A DNA stretch of 64,000 nt from Chryseobacterium sp. IHB B 17019 (GCF_001456155.1 NZ_CP013293.1:3968001-4032000), one strand, 5' to 3'. Numbered from the stretch's first letter, positions 35,219 to 44,470 are shown. A program made the numbers and translations. Notes: generated from the letters alone by a model not told the origin.

Positions 35219-35810
35219 TGATTTTTGTGTTTTTAAAAACAATATTGGTAGTATCCCCCGAAGCTTCCGTCATATTTACCTGTGAAACCGTTGACTGGTT
35301 TTTAGGAAAATGAAGTTCAATTTGCTTAATATATTTCAGTAATTGTGTAGATTTAGGAGTAAATTTTGCAATATTAAAATTCGCATTTTTAAAATAGCTC
35401 ACAGAAAATTCCGGATCGTTGAACATCTGCCCGTTTGAGCTGCCGACAATTAATTTATTAATCTTTTCAAAGGTTTTACTTTTTGCATCAACGGAAGATT
35501 TTTTACCCTGATCGTTAATGAAAATTTTATTTTCCTTAAAAACAATGCTGTATTGATAAGGTTTTGTGTACTTCCAGCTCAACATATTCGGGGATTTTAA
35601 AGACATTTTCCCATGAGTAACAATGTTTTTATCCAAAAAGTCCATTTTTTTGGTTTGGGTAAAATCACTTTGCAATGTTTTTATCTGCTTTGTTTCGGAT
35701 GAAATTTTTGTCACGAATGCTTTTGCCTCTGCTCCGGACATTGCTGTATTTTGAGCAAAAAAGAGACTGGAAACTAATAAAAATGCCCCAAAAGCAATAT
35801 TTTTAATCAT
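35184..35810 (-). CDS. LolA-like periplasmic carrier protein
   Basis: 208 residues from the ATG at 35810 (the frame is open to 35837). Signal peptide 1-20 (FGAFLLVSSLFFAQ). The mature part has QTKKMDFLDKNIVTHGKMSL, MLSWKYTKPYQYSIVFKENKIFINDQG, which is the LolA signature. Aryl-polyene loci usually carry such a gene, and it probably shuttles the lipidic pigment across the periplasm. Start overlaps the deacetylase stop by 8 bp. Confidence 0.85.
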   Translation of the reverse strand: MIKNIAFGAFLLVSSLFFAQNTAMSGAEAKAFVTKISSETKQIKTLQSDFTQTKKMDFLDKNIVTHGKMSLKSPNMLSWKYTKPYQYSIVFKENKIFINDQGKKSSVDAKSKTFEKINKLIVGSSNGQMFNDPEFSVSYFKNANFNIAKFTPKSTQLLKYIKQIELHFPKNQSTVSQVNMTEASGDTTNIVFKNTKINASIPASEFSL

Positions 35811-36558
35811 TTTTCTTTGAATTTGTAATTGTATCAATTGTAAAAGTCGAATATTTTTTATCCTTCAAAAATAGCAATAAATCTACCAAAACATTATACG
35901 TTTTTTCCGAAGTATCGTGAAGAAGAACTATACTTCCTTTTTTTAATCCTTTTGTTACTTTTCGGTAAATTTTTTTCTCATCTTCTATGATCGTGTCTAA
36001 AGAACGGACATTCCATCCGATACTTTTTTTGTGGGTTTTCTTAATCGCTTTTGCAATATTCGGGTTGGTAACTCCGAATGGAGGCCGGTACAAATCTGTT
36101 TTAATTTTTCCGGTTTTAGAGATAATCTCATCACATTTTTCAATTTCTTCAACCATTTTTGAAGTTGACAAAAATCCGGTATTATTTGAATGTGAAAGGG
36201 TATGATTTCCAATGATATGGCCTTCATTGATAATCCTTTGGAATATTTCAGGATGTTTTTCAATCTGTTTTCCGATGCAGAAAAAGGTTGCTTTTACCTG
36301 ATTTTCTTTTAAAATATCTAAAAATCTCGGAGTAAATTCAGTGGGTCCATCATCGAAAGTCAATGCTACTTCCTTGATCTTTGTTCTTTTATGAGTAATA
36401 TTATTAATAAAATAGCCTAATGTGATATCAAAAGAACCCCAAACTACTACCGCTGAAAACGCAAAAAAACAAAACAAATACACCCAAACACTCCCATGAA
36501 ATGCATAAACAAATACATTACAGAAAAGATAAAATAGAATAAACGGGTAGTGTTTCAT
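35803..36558 (-). CDS. Polysaccharide deacetylase-family protein (CE4)
   Basis: 251 residues, two N-terminal hydrophobic helices (about 5-48), then a NodB domain. Motif 1 is ALTFDDGP with the catalytic/metal Asp pair, motif 2 is NHTLSHS with the HxxxH metal site, and RPPFG and the His in VLLHDTS are also present. All four key motifs are intact, so hydrolase activity is expected; the substrate (peptidoglycan, GlcNAc-lipid or a pigment sugar) is open. Membrane-anchored. Confidence 0.87.
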   Translation of the reverse strand: MKHYPFILFYLFCNVFVYAFHGSVWVYLFCFFAFSAVVVWGSFDITLGYFINNITHKRTKIKEVALTFDDGPTEFTPRFLDILKENQVKATFFCIGKQIEKHPEIFQRIINEGHIIGNHTLSHSNNTGFLSTSKMVEEIEKCDEIISKTGKIKTDLYRPPFGVTNPNIAKAIKKTHKKSIGWNVRSLDTIIEDEKKIYRKVTKGLKKGSIVLLHDTSEKTYNVLVDLLLFLKDKKYSTFTIDTITNSKKND

Positions 36559-36591
36559 CTTTAAGTTGTTTTTGAGTTTTGGTTAAAATAT

Positions 36592-37653
36592 TTAAGCCTT
36601 CTCCAACAAAACCAAACTATGATCATTTCCTCCAAGATGATTATACAGTAGGATATTTTTAATACCTTCTTTTTTGACAGTATTAATCATCATCACTTCC
36701 GGAATCTCTTGATTTTTAAGAATATGACAAGCCATAAATGTAGAAAAACCACTTGCTGTATTAAATTCTCCACTTAAATGTTTGTAATACAACAACGCAG
36801 AATCATTAAATAAATCCATTATTTCCGTATAATAAACATCAGACTTTGCATCTCCACTGAAGCCTAAAATTACAGCGTCAATATGATTATTAGTTAAATC
36901 ATTTTTAGCTAAAAAATCTTCAATAAATTGTTGAGTTTCTGCTACATCTAATCTACTGCTAATTTTAATATCTTTCAATTGTGCGTAAGATTTCTCTGTT
37001 TTATTTTTTCCTAAGACAAAAAAACTTGCACCTTCACCCCAGATAACTCCATCCGTTGTTGAATGTAAGTAGTCAACGGGAAAATTTTCATCTTTTTTGA
37101 TGGTATTGTTTAATTTATACAACGCCATTGTTCTGTCGGTTTGTTCGTCTGTAGAACCTACCAAAATATTGTCAGCTTCTCCGTCATTAATTTGAAGCTT
37201 TGCGTCCAAAAACGAAAACTCAAGGGCCGAAGAAGTGTTTACATAGGTGAAATTATAAGCGTGACATTGCAGTCCCAAAGCAATTTGCCCTGCAACCGTA
37301 TTGTGAGTGGATTGAATAAAATAAGTCGGAGTCAAAAATTCTTCATTATTTTCAAGAACATTTTTCAAGAACTTTTCAGAATCCTGTGAACAGCCCATTC
37401 CGGTTCCTACAATAATCGCGTCTGGCTTTTCAATTCCTGCTTCTTTTAATGCGAAGTGTGATGCTACCGAGCTCATTTTCACTGTTTTAGACATTCTTCT
37501 GCTCATGGTTGGCGGAATGAATTCTTTGTAATTCGGTTCAATAGCTTTTACAATCTGAGTGAAATTCTCAGACTTAAGATTTTGAAAGAATTGAGCGTTT
37601 AAAGTGTCCTGAATAGAGATGCAGGCTGCACTGTTGATGTAAACTACACTCAT
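36592..37653 (-). CDS. Chain-length-factor-like ketosynthase homologue
   Basis: 353 residues from the ATG at 37653, whose ATGA overlaps the stop of the active ketosynthase upstream. The KS fold is recognisable (DAIIVGTGMGCSQDSE, QSTHNTVAGQIALGLQ, WGEGASFFVLG), but the active-site region reads YVNTSSALEFSFLDAKLQ, with no Cys at the nucleophile position. Such a cysteine-less KS is the chain-length factor of type II polyketide and aryl-polyene synthases and should pair with the 37650-38849 protein. Confidence 0.85.
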   Translation of the reverse strand: MSVVYINSAACISIQDTLNAQFFQNLKSENFTQIVKAIEPNYKEFIPPTMSRRMSKTVKMSSVASHFALKEAGIEKPDAIIVGTGMGCSQDSEKFLKNVLENNEEFLTPTYFIQSTHNTVAGQIALGLQCHAYNFTYVNTSSALEFSFLDAKLQINDGEADNILVGSTDEQTDRTMALYKLNNTIKKDENFPVDYLHSTTDGVIWGEGASFFVLGKNKTEKSYAQLKDIKISSRLDVAETQQFIEDFLAKNDLTNNHIDAVILGFSGDAKSDVYYTEIMDLFNDSALLYYKHLSGEFNTASGFSTFMACHILKNQEIPEVMMINTVKKEGIKNILLYNHLGGNDHSLVLLEKA

Positions 37654-38849
37654 GATTTTGAGAAAATTAAAGTTGAACAATTTCCTCCAAATCCAAATGA
37701 ATTGGAAAGCACATGATTAATATTTTTCTCTTTCAATTCTGTAACAGGCGTCAAATCAAATTCTTCCATTTTTGTTTTAAAATTCAAGTTTGGAAAAATG
37801 ACATTATTTTGCATTGCTAAAATCGAATAAACAGCCTCAATTCCCGCCGCCGCCGCCAGAGTGTGACCTGTAAACGCTTTCGTAGAACTGAATTCAGGGA
37901 CATTGTTTTCACCAAAAATTCTGATCATTGCAATACCTTCTGATAAATCATTATTTGGAGTTGCTGTTCCATGAACATTGATATAATCGATGTTTTCCTT
38001 TTGTAAACCTGAAACTTTTAAGGCTTTTTCCATTGCTAAATAGGCACCTTGTCCGTTCTCAGAAGAAGCGGTTTGGTGATGGGCATCATTCGCATTTCCA
38101 TAACCTGAAAGATAACCGAGAACTTTTTTATTTTCTTTTTTAACAATTTCGTCGGATTCCAAAATAAGGAAAGCGGCTGCTTCACCCAAATTCAGGCCTT
38201 TTCTGTCATTATCAAAAGGGGTGTTGTAAGAATCGGTAAGAATCATCAACGTGTTAAATCCATTCAGAGTAAACTTTGAAAGTGAATCCGTTCCACCAAC
38301 AATTACGCGGTCCAAAACACCGTTTTTAATCAGTTTTGCACCCATCATAATGGCATTTGCAGCAGATGAACAGGCTGTACTGATGGTAGAAACCATGCCT
38401 TTTAAGCCAAGAAAATCCGCAATCGCCAATGAGGAATTTCCGGCATCGTGAGAGTCGATATATTTTTGCTTTTCAGGGAAATCTTCGTAGGTATAAAAAT
38501 ATTTTTCAGTGATGTCCATTCCGCCAACGCTTGTTGAGGAAATCAAGCCTGTTTTATATTCATTAATATCCGAAATTCCGGCGCTTTGTACAGCTTCTTT
38601 TGCAGCAACCATGCCTAATAAAGCGGTTCTCGTCACATTGTTGTCTTCAGAAAGCTGAAGTTTTTGGACCAATTCTTCATTAGACAATTTTATTTCGCCT
38701 GTTTTAATATTTCCGGCGTGACGGGTTTCAAACAATTGAATGTCTGAAATTCCGTGTTTACCAGATTGCAGCGAAAGAAAATTTTCCTCTACATTGTTTC
38801 CAATGGAGGAAATGATTCCCATTCCGGTTATGGCAATTTTTTGACTCAT
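37650..38849 (-). CDS. Beta-ketoacyl-ACP synthase paired with the CLF
   Basis: 399 residues from the ATG at 38849 (MSQKIAITGMGI). Triad intact: Cys160 in TISTACSSAANA, His293 in INVHGTATPNND and His329 in AFTGHTLAAAAG. C-terminal loop NSFGFGGNCSTLIF. It translates directly into the chain-length-factor-like gene through an ATGA overlap, the usual organisation of a KS-CLF heterodimer. Expected to build the aryl polyene chain. Confidence 0.92.
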   Translation of the reverse strand: MSQKIAITGMGIISSIGNNVEENFLSLQSGKHGISDIQLFETRHAGNIKTGEIKLSNEELVQKLQLSEDNNVTRTALLGMVAAKEAVQSAGISDINEYKTGLISSTSVGGMDITEKYFYTYEDFPEKQKYIDSHDAGNSSLAIADFLGLKGMVSTISTACSSAANAIMMGAKLIKNGVLDRVIVGGTDSLSKFTLNGFNTLMILTDSYNTPFDNDRKGLNLGEAAAFLILESDEIVKKENKKVLGYLSGYGNANDAHHQTASSENGQGAYLAMEKALKVSGLQKENIDYINVHGTATPNNDLSEGIAMIRIFGENNVPEFSSTKAFTGHTLAAAAGIEAVYSILAMQNNVIFPNLNFKTKMEEFDLTPVTELKEKNINHVLSNSFGFGGNCSTLIFSKS

Positions 38850-38860
38850 TTTATATAAAA

Positions 38861-38926
38861 TGTAACAATTTAACAATGTAATAGTTTACCAATTAATTGC
38901 TAGACTGTTACATTGATACATTGGTA
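38861..38926. repeat. Imperfect palindrome between KS and ACP genes
   Basis: TGTAACAATTTAACAATGTA on the left mirrors CTGTTACATTGATACATTGG on the right around the centre AATTAATTGC. It belongs with 24421-24496 and 39207-39265. Confidence 0.62.
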
Positions 38927-38933
38927 TATTATT

Positions 38934-39191
38934 TTATTTTGTTCTGTTTTCTTCAATAAATTTCGCCATTGTGTCAATAGATGCGAAAATTTCCTTTCCT
39001 TTTTTAGGATCGGCTAATTTTATTCCATATTCTTTATCAAGAAGAACAATTAATTCAAGAGCGTCGATAGAATCCAATCCAAGGCCTCCCCCGAATAATG
39101 GATCTGTATCTTTGATTTCTTCTATTGCAACGTCTTCAAGGTTAAGAACTTCGATAATTTTGTGCTTTAATTCTTCTCTTAAGTTTTCCAT
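38934..39191 (-). CDS. Acyl carrier protein (right arm)
   Basis: 85 residues. Phosphopantetheine attachment at Ser41 in GGLGLDSIDALEL. Acidic helix II (DALELIVLLDKEYGIKL) is typical. The preceding loop DPLFGGGLG differs from the fatty-acid ACP and from the left-arm ACP, which suggests a dedicated carrier for the KS-CLF pair downstream. Confidence 0.93.
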   Translation of the reverse strand: MENLREELKHKIIEVLNLEDVAIEEIKDTDPLFGGGLGLDSIDALELIVLLDKEYGIKLADPKKGKEIFASIDTMAKFIEENRTK

Positions 39192-39206
39192 AATTTCTTT
39201 TATTTT

Positions 39207-39265
39207 CCAATGTAACAGTTTCCAATTAAGATTGTTACATTTTTCACTGTTATATTGTTACATTT
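39207..39265. repeat. Imperfect palindrome upstream of the second ACP gene
   Basis: CCAATGTAACAGTTTCCAAT on the left mirrors CACTGTTATATTGTTACATT on the right. It is the third unit of the family seen at 24421 and 38861. Confidence 0.6.
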
Positions 39266-39809
39266 ATAAAGTTAGCAAATATACAAAAGCTTTATAACTT
39301 TCCTGATAGAGTTCTACCCAGCCACACAATACTTTATCAGCCTTTCCGGACTGTAAAATCTGGGCTGAGTAATCGTTTAAAAAATTTTCATCAAATTCAT
39401 CCAAAACAAAAAAAGCATTCTCTGTCTGCATTTGATGTTTGATACTGATTTCACCCACGCATATATTCGGTAAAGTATACACAAAAACGGCAGGACTTGG
39501 GAAATAATTTTCCTGAGAATTGATGCTTTCCTGATATTTAAAATCGGTGTCTAAACTTGATGATTTGTTAGCAAAAACCAACGCTGTTCTGCAGTGGTCA
39601 TCATCTTTCAGTATCACTTCTGAAGCCAAAAAAGCAAGCTTACTCAAATTATCCATTTTGTGAAACTTAGGGTAATTTAGTTCTAAACTTTTATAAGCTT
39701 CTTTTGCAAACTCTGAAAATATTTCGGTTTGACTTTCAAAAATAATCTCATTATTTACGATAATTGTTGAATTTTCTATGGTGCAAATGTCTGTCTTCAT
39801 TGTTAACAT
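39264..39809 (-). CDS. Truncated ketosynthase-like protein
   Basis: 181 residues. The segment [40 protein letters not shown] looks like the middle of a thiolase-fold ketosynthase, but the protein has no Cys-His-His triad, and about half the usual length is missing. Such short homologues occur in other Bacteroidota pigment loci by my recollection. It starts 7 bp inside the preceding ketosynthase stop; an ATG at 39800 is the alternative start. Probably a structural partner, not an enzyme. Confidence 0.75.
   Translation of the reverse strand: MLTMKTDICTIENSTIIVNNEIIFESQTEIFSEFAKEAYKSLELNYPKFHKMDNLSKLAFLASEVILKDDDHCRTALVFANKSSSLDTDFKYQESINSQENYFPSPAVFVYTLPNICVGEISIKHQMQTENAFFVLDEFDENFLNDYSAQILQSGKADKVLCGWVELYQESYKAFVYLLTL
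39276..39283 (-). promoter_or_regulatory. Possible internal -7 box before the ACP gene
   Basis: TATATTTG on the minus strand matches TAnnTTTG. It lies at the 3' end of the truncated ketosynthase gene, 85 bp before the ACP start; no TTG element at the right distance, so weak. Confidence 0.35.
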
Positions 39810-40951
39810 TTTTCTAAAACAATTGCTGCATTACACCCACCAAAACCTGAAGCTGTTTTCAAAATATATTTGATTTTTGCAGGTTGATTTTCTTTAATGA
39901 TATTCAAAGGTTGGGAAATTCCCGGTTCTTCAAAGTTTTTAGATGAAATTAAAGTTCCGTGAAGTGCACTTTCCATGGAGATAATGCTTTCCAATAAACC
40001 GGATGCGCCTAAACAGTGTCCGTAAAAGCCCTTCATGCTGTTTAAAGGAACATGCTGTAATTCCATTCTGTTGAAAGCGATGGCTTCCATTTCGTCGTTG
40101 TATATTGTTGCCGTTCCATGAGCAGAAATGAAATCAATCTGTTCTGCTGAAACTTTAGCTTCTGTCATTGCATTTTTGATGCTTGCAAACAATCCTTCAC
40201 CCGTTCTTGATGGCCCGGAAATATGGTTCGCATCGTTGATGGCTGAGTCTCCCAAAACTTTAAAACTAAATTTTTCGTTTTGTGAGATTCTTCCTTCGTC
40301 AGAATGACAAGTAATATAAACTGCTGCCGTTGCTTCGCCAATATTTATTCCGTTTCGGTTTTTGTCATAAGGTTTGCAAGGTTCAGTTCCAATTGCCTGA
40401 AAAGAATTAAATCCTGAAATCACAAATTCTGTAATCTCATCGCCTGCAACAATGAAAGCATTTTTATATTTTCCGGCTTGAATCATGTTTTTCGCAACAG
40501 CAATCGCCATTACTCCCGAAACACAGGCGTTAGAAACAACAATAGGTTTTGTTTTAAATCCGAAAAAATCAGCGATTTTTTGTGCTAAGCTTGAAAGAAA
40601 AACCCCTTCCGGCAAAGTCGTCTGATTTTTTAATAAACTGATATTTCCTTTTGTTGTCGATAAAATAAATGCGGTTTCTTCTGTGATGTTATGTCTTTCA
40701 ATTAAAGGTTTTAGACTTAACAAAAACATTTTTTCCAGTCTGGTGAAATTAAGATTCTCAAAGTGCTTTTGAAACTCGTTTTCCAGTTTTTCAGAATCAA
40801 TCATTGAAGCGAAAAACGAGTCATGATTTTCGATAACTTTATGTAAAGCTACACCTGATTTTCCTTCTAAAAGAGCATTCCAATTGGAAGAAACATCAAA
40901 ACCTAAAGGAGTGACGCAGTTATAATCTGTTATGTAAACTTCTTTTCTCAT
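39803..40951 (-). CDS. Beta-ketoacyl-ACP synthase with a repeat-encoded insert
   Basis: 382 residues. The triad is present: Cys143 in [11 protein letters not shown], His in [11 protein letters not shown] and His in [12 protein letters not shown]. The C-terminal loop is [12 protein letters not shown]. Residues about 214-224 ([11 protein letters not shown]) are coded by a copy of a dispersed repeat (40283-40310) that keeps the frame; it falls in a variable stretch between the GEATAAVYI strand and [10 protein letters not shown], so activity may be retained. Initiation or early elongation of the polyene is its likely task. Confidence 0.9.
   Translation of the reverse strand: MRKEVYITDYNCVTPLGFDVSSNWNALLEGKSGVALHKVIENHDSFFASMIDSEKLENEFQKHFENLNFTRLEKMFLLSLKPLIERHNITEETAFILSTTKGNISLLKNQTTLPEGVFLSSLAQKIADFFGFKTKPIVVSNACVSGVMAIAVAKNMIQAGKYKNAFIVAGDEITEFVISGFNSFQAIGTEPCKPYDKNRNGINIGEATAAVYITCHSDEGRISQNEKFSFKVLGDSAINDANHISGPSRTGEGLFASIKNAMTEAKVSAEQIDFISAHGTATIYNDEMEAIAFNRMELQHVPLNSMKGFYGHCLGASGLLESIISMESALHGTLISSKNFEEPGISQPLNIIKENQPAKIKYILKTASGFGGCNAAIVLEKC
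40283..40310. repeat. Dispersed GTCATTC repeat inside a ketosynthase gene
   Basis: 28 bp, differing at two positions from the intergenic copy at 44422-44449. Read on the minus strand it starts TTGTCATTCTGACGAAGGAA and codes for part of a ketosynthase loop. Confidence 0.8.
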
Positions 40952-41373
40952 AATCCCATTTTATCTTTCCAAGCTTGAAAAAACTCAGGATTATACAGGC
41001 ATAAATTATTATCAGAATCCAAGAAAACCTGAATAGTTTCTCCGGAACAGACTAATTTATTGTTTTCGTTAAAAAGCTCGTATCGGTAAATTAATTTCGC
41101 TGAAGTGGAATTCACGAAAGTCGTTACAATCTTAAAGGTTTCTCCGTATTTTAAAGGAAGAAAATGTTCGCATGTACTTTTTACAATAGGTGTAACGTAA
41201 CCAGCCTTTTGAATATCAAGATAGGTCAACCCATGTTCGCGCCCGAAAGCTTCCCTGCCATCCTCGAAATACACGATGTAATGCCCATGCCAGACGATTC
41301 CCAAAGGATCTGTCTCATTGAATCTTACGCGGATTTCTTCCGTGCAACTTAATATGTTTTTTTCAGACTGCAT
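40948..41373 (-). CDS. 4-hydroxybenzoyl-CoA thioesterase-like protein
   Basis: 141 residues from the ATG at 41373. The 4HBT hotdog motif is FNETDPLGIVWHGHYIVYFEDGREAF, with the Asp of the catalytic region in ETDPLG. Thioesterases of this kind occur in aryl-polyene loci and may free the polyene acid or clear stalled ACP. The start overlaps the ABC permease stop by 11 bp, and the stop overlaps the next ketosynthase start by 4 bp. Confidence 0.86.
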   Translation of the reverse strand: MQSEKNILSCTEEIRVRFNETDPLGIVWHGHYIVYFEDGREAFGREHGLTYLDIQKAGYVTPIVKSTCEHFLPLKYGETFKIVTTFVNSTSAKLIYRYELFNENNKLVCSGETIQVFLDSDNNLCLYNPEFFQAWKDKMGL

Positions 41374-42634
41374 TTTGTTTTCTTTCGTAGAATAGTGAAA
41401 TGGATACCACTGCAAGATAAAATAAAAATAATAAAGCGAGTTCTTTGGCGATTCCTCCGATTCCGCTGTTTCTTAAAATGATGTCGTAATAAGCATTTAA
41501 CCCCCAATTCATCGGGGAAAATTTTGCGACGGTCTGCATAAAATCCGGCATTAAAAATACCGGAACCCAAATTCCTCCGATGGCTGCCAAAACAACAACG
41601 GAAGTTGCTCCAAACGGCGCAGATTGTTCCTGAGTATCGGCAATTGTTCCCAATAAAACCCCGAAACCAATCGCTGCCAAACCTGCAAAAATGGTAACAA
41701 TAATCAAATGAAACATTTTTCCTGTCACATCAAACTGTGGCAGATCCATATAAGGGAAAAGGTAAATTCCTACTGCAACCATCAGCAAAAACTGAACGAT
41801 ACAGATAATAAGATAGGTAAATGTTTTCCCTAAAATATGCACAAAATATGGAGTTGGGCTGATTCTTACCCTTACGCTCGTTCCCTGGCTTTTTTCTTTA
41901 ACTAAATTAATAGATAAAGGTACAACGATAAAGAAAATTGCAAACAGCGCCCAAGCGGGAACGTTGTGCTGAACAGAGTTCGGAATGATTTCCGTCGCTC
42001 CTTTTTTCGGAGTGATTTCTTTAAAGCTTATTAAATTTTTATTTTCTTCAAGATTTTCCGTGGTTCCCAATTGGTCCTGGAAAGCTTTGTAAATCTTTTT
42101 ATTTTCGATTTCAAAAACCATTTTATTCACGGAATTCATCACGGAGTTTTTGAATCCGGCATTGGTAGCAGGGTCAAAATACAAATGAATGTCTTTGGCT
42201 TTTATATCAACTTTCTTTTTGGCCGAGGCAGAATCGGTTTCAATTCCGAACGAACTGACGATTGCCTGAACTTTAGAATCAATATTTGAATTTAAATCTT
42301 TCGTTAAATTTTCCGGAATGACGATGGCCATCTGATAATCACCTGAAAAAACTGCATTTTGAGCTGATTTTTCATTATAATTGGTCAAAAGCTGGAACGT
42401 TTTGCTGTTTTCAAGCTCTTTTTTGATGCTTTTTGAAACCTCAGCTTTATCTTTATCAATGAAAATAATCGGGATTTTTGAACCTTCAAGATTTTTAAAA
42501 GTAGAATCCTGAATCAATGTAATCGTGACGATCAACAATAAAGGCATTACGAAAATAATCACAATTCCTCCGATATCTCTTTTCAGTAAAAGGATTTCTT
42601 TAACGAAGCTTCTCCACAGTTTATACAACAACAT
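41363..42634 (-). CDS. ABC-2 type transporter permease
   Basis: 423 residues. One N-terminal helix (about 20-40), a large extracytoplasmic domain (about 45-220), then five C-terminal helices (about 230-415) with WVPVFLMPDFMQTVAKFSPMNWGLNAYYDI, the typical ABC2 ending. This is the DrrB/YhhJ-like exporter layout. It works with the ATPase just upstream (14-bp overlap). It may export the pigment or a lipid precursor. Confidence 0.9.
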   Translation of the reverse strand: MLLYKLWRSFVKEILLLKRDIGGIVIIFVMPLLLIVTITLIQDSTFKNLEGSKIPIIFIDKDKAEVSKSIKKELENSKTFQLLTNYNEKSAQNAVFSGDYQMAIVIPENLTKDLNSNIDSKVQAIVSSFGIETDSASAKKKVDIKAKDIHLYFDPATNAGFKNSVMNSVNKMVFEIENKKIYKAFQDQLGTTENLEENKNLISFKEITPKKGATEIIPNSVQHNVPAWALFAIFFIVVPLSINLVKEKSQGTSVRVRISPTPYFVHILGKTFTYLIICIVQFLLMVAVGIYLFPYMDLPQFDVTGKMFHLIIVTIFAGLAAIGFGVLLGTIADTQEQSAPFGATSVVVLAAIGGIWVPVFLMPDFMQTVAKFSPMNWGLNAYYDIILRNSGIGGIAKELALLFLFYLAVVSISLFYERKQNAV

Positions 42635-43379
42635 CTCTTAATTCTTTTCCGGTTAATGAAATGAAAACATCCTCCAAGTTTTCGGCGCTGGCCACTCTTG
42701 TCACCAGTTCTTCGGGTGTTCCTATGGCGTGGATTTTTCCTCGATCGATAATCGCAATTTTAGTACAAAACTCTTCCGCTTCCGAAAGGTGATGGGAGGT
42801 ATAAATGATGCAAGTCCCGTTTTTGTTTAATTCCTGCAAGAAATCAATAATTACTTTTTTAGATTGAACGTCAACGCCAACTGTGGGTTCGTCCAGGAAC
42901 AAAACTTTTGGGTTGTGAAGTGTTCCGGCAATAAGGTTGCAACGGCGTTTCATCCCTCCCGAAAACTGTTCTATTTTTTTATCAGCGAATTTTGACAATC
43001 CCATGATTTCCAAAGATTCGTCGATGGCGTTTCTTAGTTTTTTATGGCTTAAACCATACAGGCTTCCGAAAAACATTAAGTTTTCTCTGGCTGTAAGGGT
43101 TGGGTATAAAGCGTATTCCTGAGGAACAATTCCGATAATTTGTCTTAATTTATAGCCGTCTTTTTGAGGAGATAATCCATTAATTTTAAATGTCCCTGAG
43201 GTCGGTTTTATCAATCCGGAAAGCATGGAAATCAAAGTAGTTTTTCCTGCTCCATTGGGGCCGAGGATTCCATAAATCTCATCCTTTTCGATATTCAAAG
43301 TAATATCATTTACAGAAAAATCTTCTGCATTTTTGTATTTTTTATATAGATTTTTAATCTCAATAATATTCTCTGCCAT
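42621..43379 (-). CDS. ABC transporter ATP-binding protein
   Basis: 252 residues. Walker A GPNGAGKTT, Q-loop IVPQEYALYP, signature QFSGGMKRR, Walker B VLFLDEPTVGVD and H-loop SHHLSEAEEF are all intact. The family is that of DrrA-type exporters. It partners the permease that follows. Confidence 0.94.
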   Translation of the reverse strand: MAENIIEIKNLYKKYKNAEDFSVNDITLNIEKDEIYGILGPNGAGKTTLISMLSGLIKPTSGTFKINGLSPQKDGYKLRQIIGIVPQEYALYPTLTARENLMFFGSLYGLSHKKLRNAIDESLEIMGLSKFADKKIEQFSGGMKRRCNLIAGTLHNPKVLFLDEPTVGVDVQSKKVIIDFLQELNKNGTCIIYTSHHLSEAEEFCTKIAIIDRGKIHAIGTPEELVTRVASAENLEDVFISLTGKELRDVVV

Positions 43380-43382
43380 GAT

Positions 43383-44378
43383 TTAGATAGCTTTTCTCAA
43401 TTTTTTATAAAAAGCTTCTTCCAGATCTGCAATATGAAGCATTGATTTTGAAAGTTCATTGTAAATATTACTTTTTGAATTTCTGTTTTTATAAACCCGT
43501 GCAATATCTACTGCGAAATCTCTCCAAAGATCACCGATTGCCGTGATTTCTTTAGACAATTCCTTTAGCTCATCATTTTTAAGAATAACTGATGCTTCCT
43601 GTAGAAAAGCTCCATAAATAAACCTGAAACCACCGCCACCGGTCCCGATTTCTTCCTGCATCCTGATCAATTGCCCTAAGTAATGATTGGTCACTTTTGT
43701 GCCTTTCTTTTCTGCCCATTTCGGGATACTTCTGGCCACCCATCTCATGGCTTTTACCCCAATAAGTGGAACCGGAGCCAGCATATTTTTACAGGTATCT
43801 TTGATTCCTTTTTTGATGGCTTCTTCGAGATTTACATTTTCGGGAATGTAGGTAGGATAGTACATGTGGCCTTTTGGAGGAAGTGCACCTTTGGCGTATC
43901 TCACTTTTTCAAGTTCTGCTTCTGAGAGAGAAGTGGTGTAATCCATTACGGGATCACTGATTAAAAATCTTCCGTTTTCTTTTCCATAAACCACCAAATT
44001 GTGGGCATTGAAATGGAATTTATATTCTTCAGGGAAATAAGTCAGGTTGAAAACTCCCACCTGAAGTCCTGTCGGTATATTGTTTTCAAGGTTTTTTTCA
44101 AGGGCTTTTTGAGCCTCCTGAGGATTTGAAAATTTTACTCTTTTAATTTTAATTCCCAGTCTTTTTGCTGCTTTGCTGAAAATAGCTCCGGGCATTGGCC
44201 TGTAACTAAAACCGGGTGCAAAATTTACTTTTAAAAAAGGTAAATACACAAAGAATAATCCGGAACCGATTCCGAAAATCATAGGCTCGCTGAGCTTTAA
44301 ACCTTTGTTTAATAATAAATTAGAGGCGACACCGTTTTCGCAATGTGCGGTCTGATGGTGTTCAAAATTGAGTTTCAT
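43383..44378 (-). CDS. BtrH-like N-terminal/DUF4872 protein
   Basis: 331 residues. The N-terminal domain (about 1-150) has the BtrH_N motif HHQTAHCENGVASNLLLNKGL with a Cys at 13, EPMIFGIGSG and the AHNLVVYG His segment, so a Cys-His active site is plausible. DUF4872 (about 155-330) follows. BtrH transfers an acyl group from ACP to a small molecule in butirosin synthesis, so this protein is a candidate acyl-ACP-dependent acyltransferase in the pigment pathway. Inferred from family only. Confidence 0.8.
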   Translation of the reverse strand: MKLNFEHHQTAHCENGVASNLLLNKGLKLSEPMIFGIGSGLFFVYLPFLKVNFAPGFSYRPMPGAIFSKAAKRLGIKIKRVKFSNPQEAQKALEKNLENNIPTGLQVGVFNLTYFPEEYKFHFNAHNLVVYGKENGRFLISDPVMDYTTSLSEAELEKVRYAKGALPPKGHMYYPTYIPENVNLEEAIKKGIKDTCKNMLAPVPLIGVKAMRWVARSIPKWAEKKGTKVTNHYLGQLIRMQEEIGTGGGGFRFIYGAFLQEASVILKNDELKELSKEITAIGDLWRDFAVDIARVYKNRNSKSNIYNELSKSMLHIADLEEAFYKKLRKAI

Positions 44379-44421
44379 TTTTAACTTTTGTCTTTATATC
44401 TGGAAAATAAATTTATTTTGT

Positions 44422-44449
44422 TGAGATTCTTCGTTCCTCAGAATGACAA
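44422..44449. repeat. Dispersed GTCATTC repeat, intergenic copy
   Basis: 28 bp in the 92-bp gap between two operon genes; it differs from the copy inside the ketosynthase gene (40283-40310) at two positions. ATTCT / AGAAT could form a short hairpin. Confidence 0.8.
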
Positions 44450-44470
44450 ACTCTGTTTATTTTAATAATT

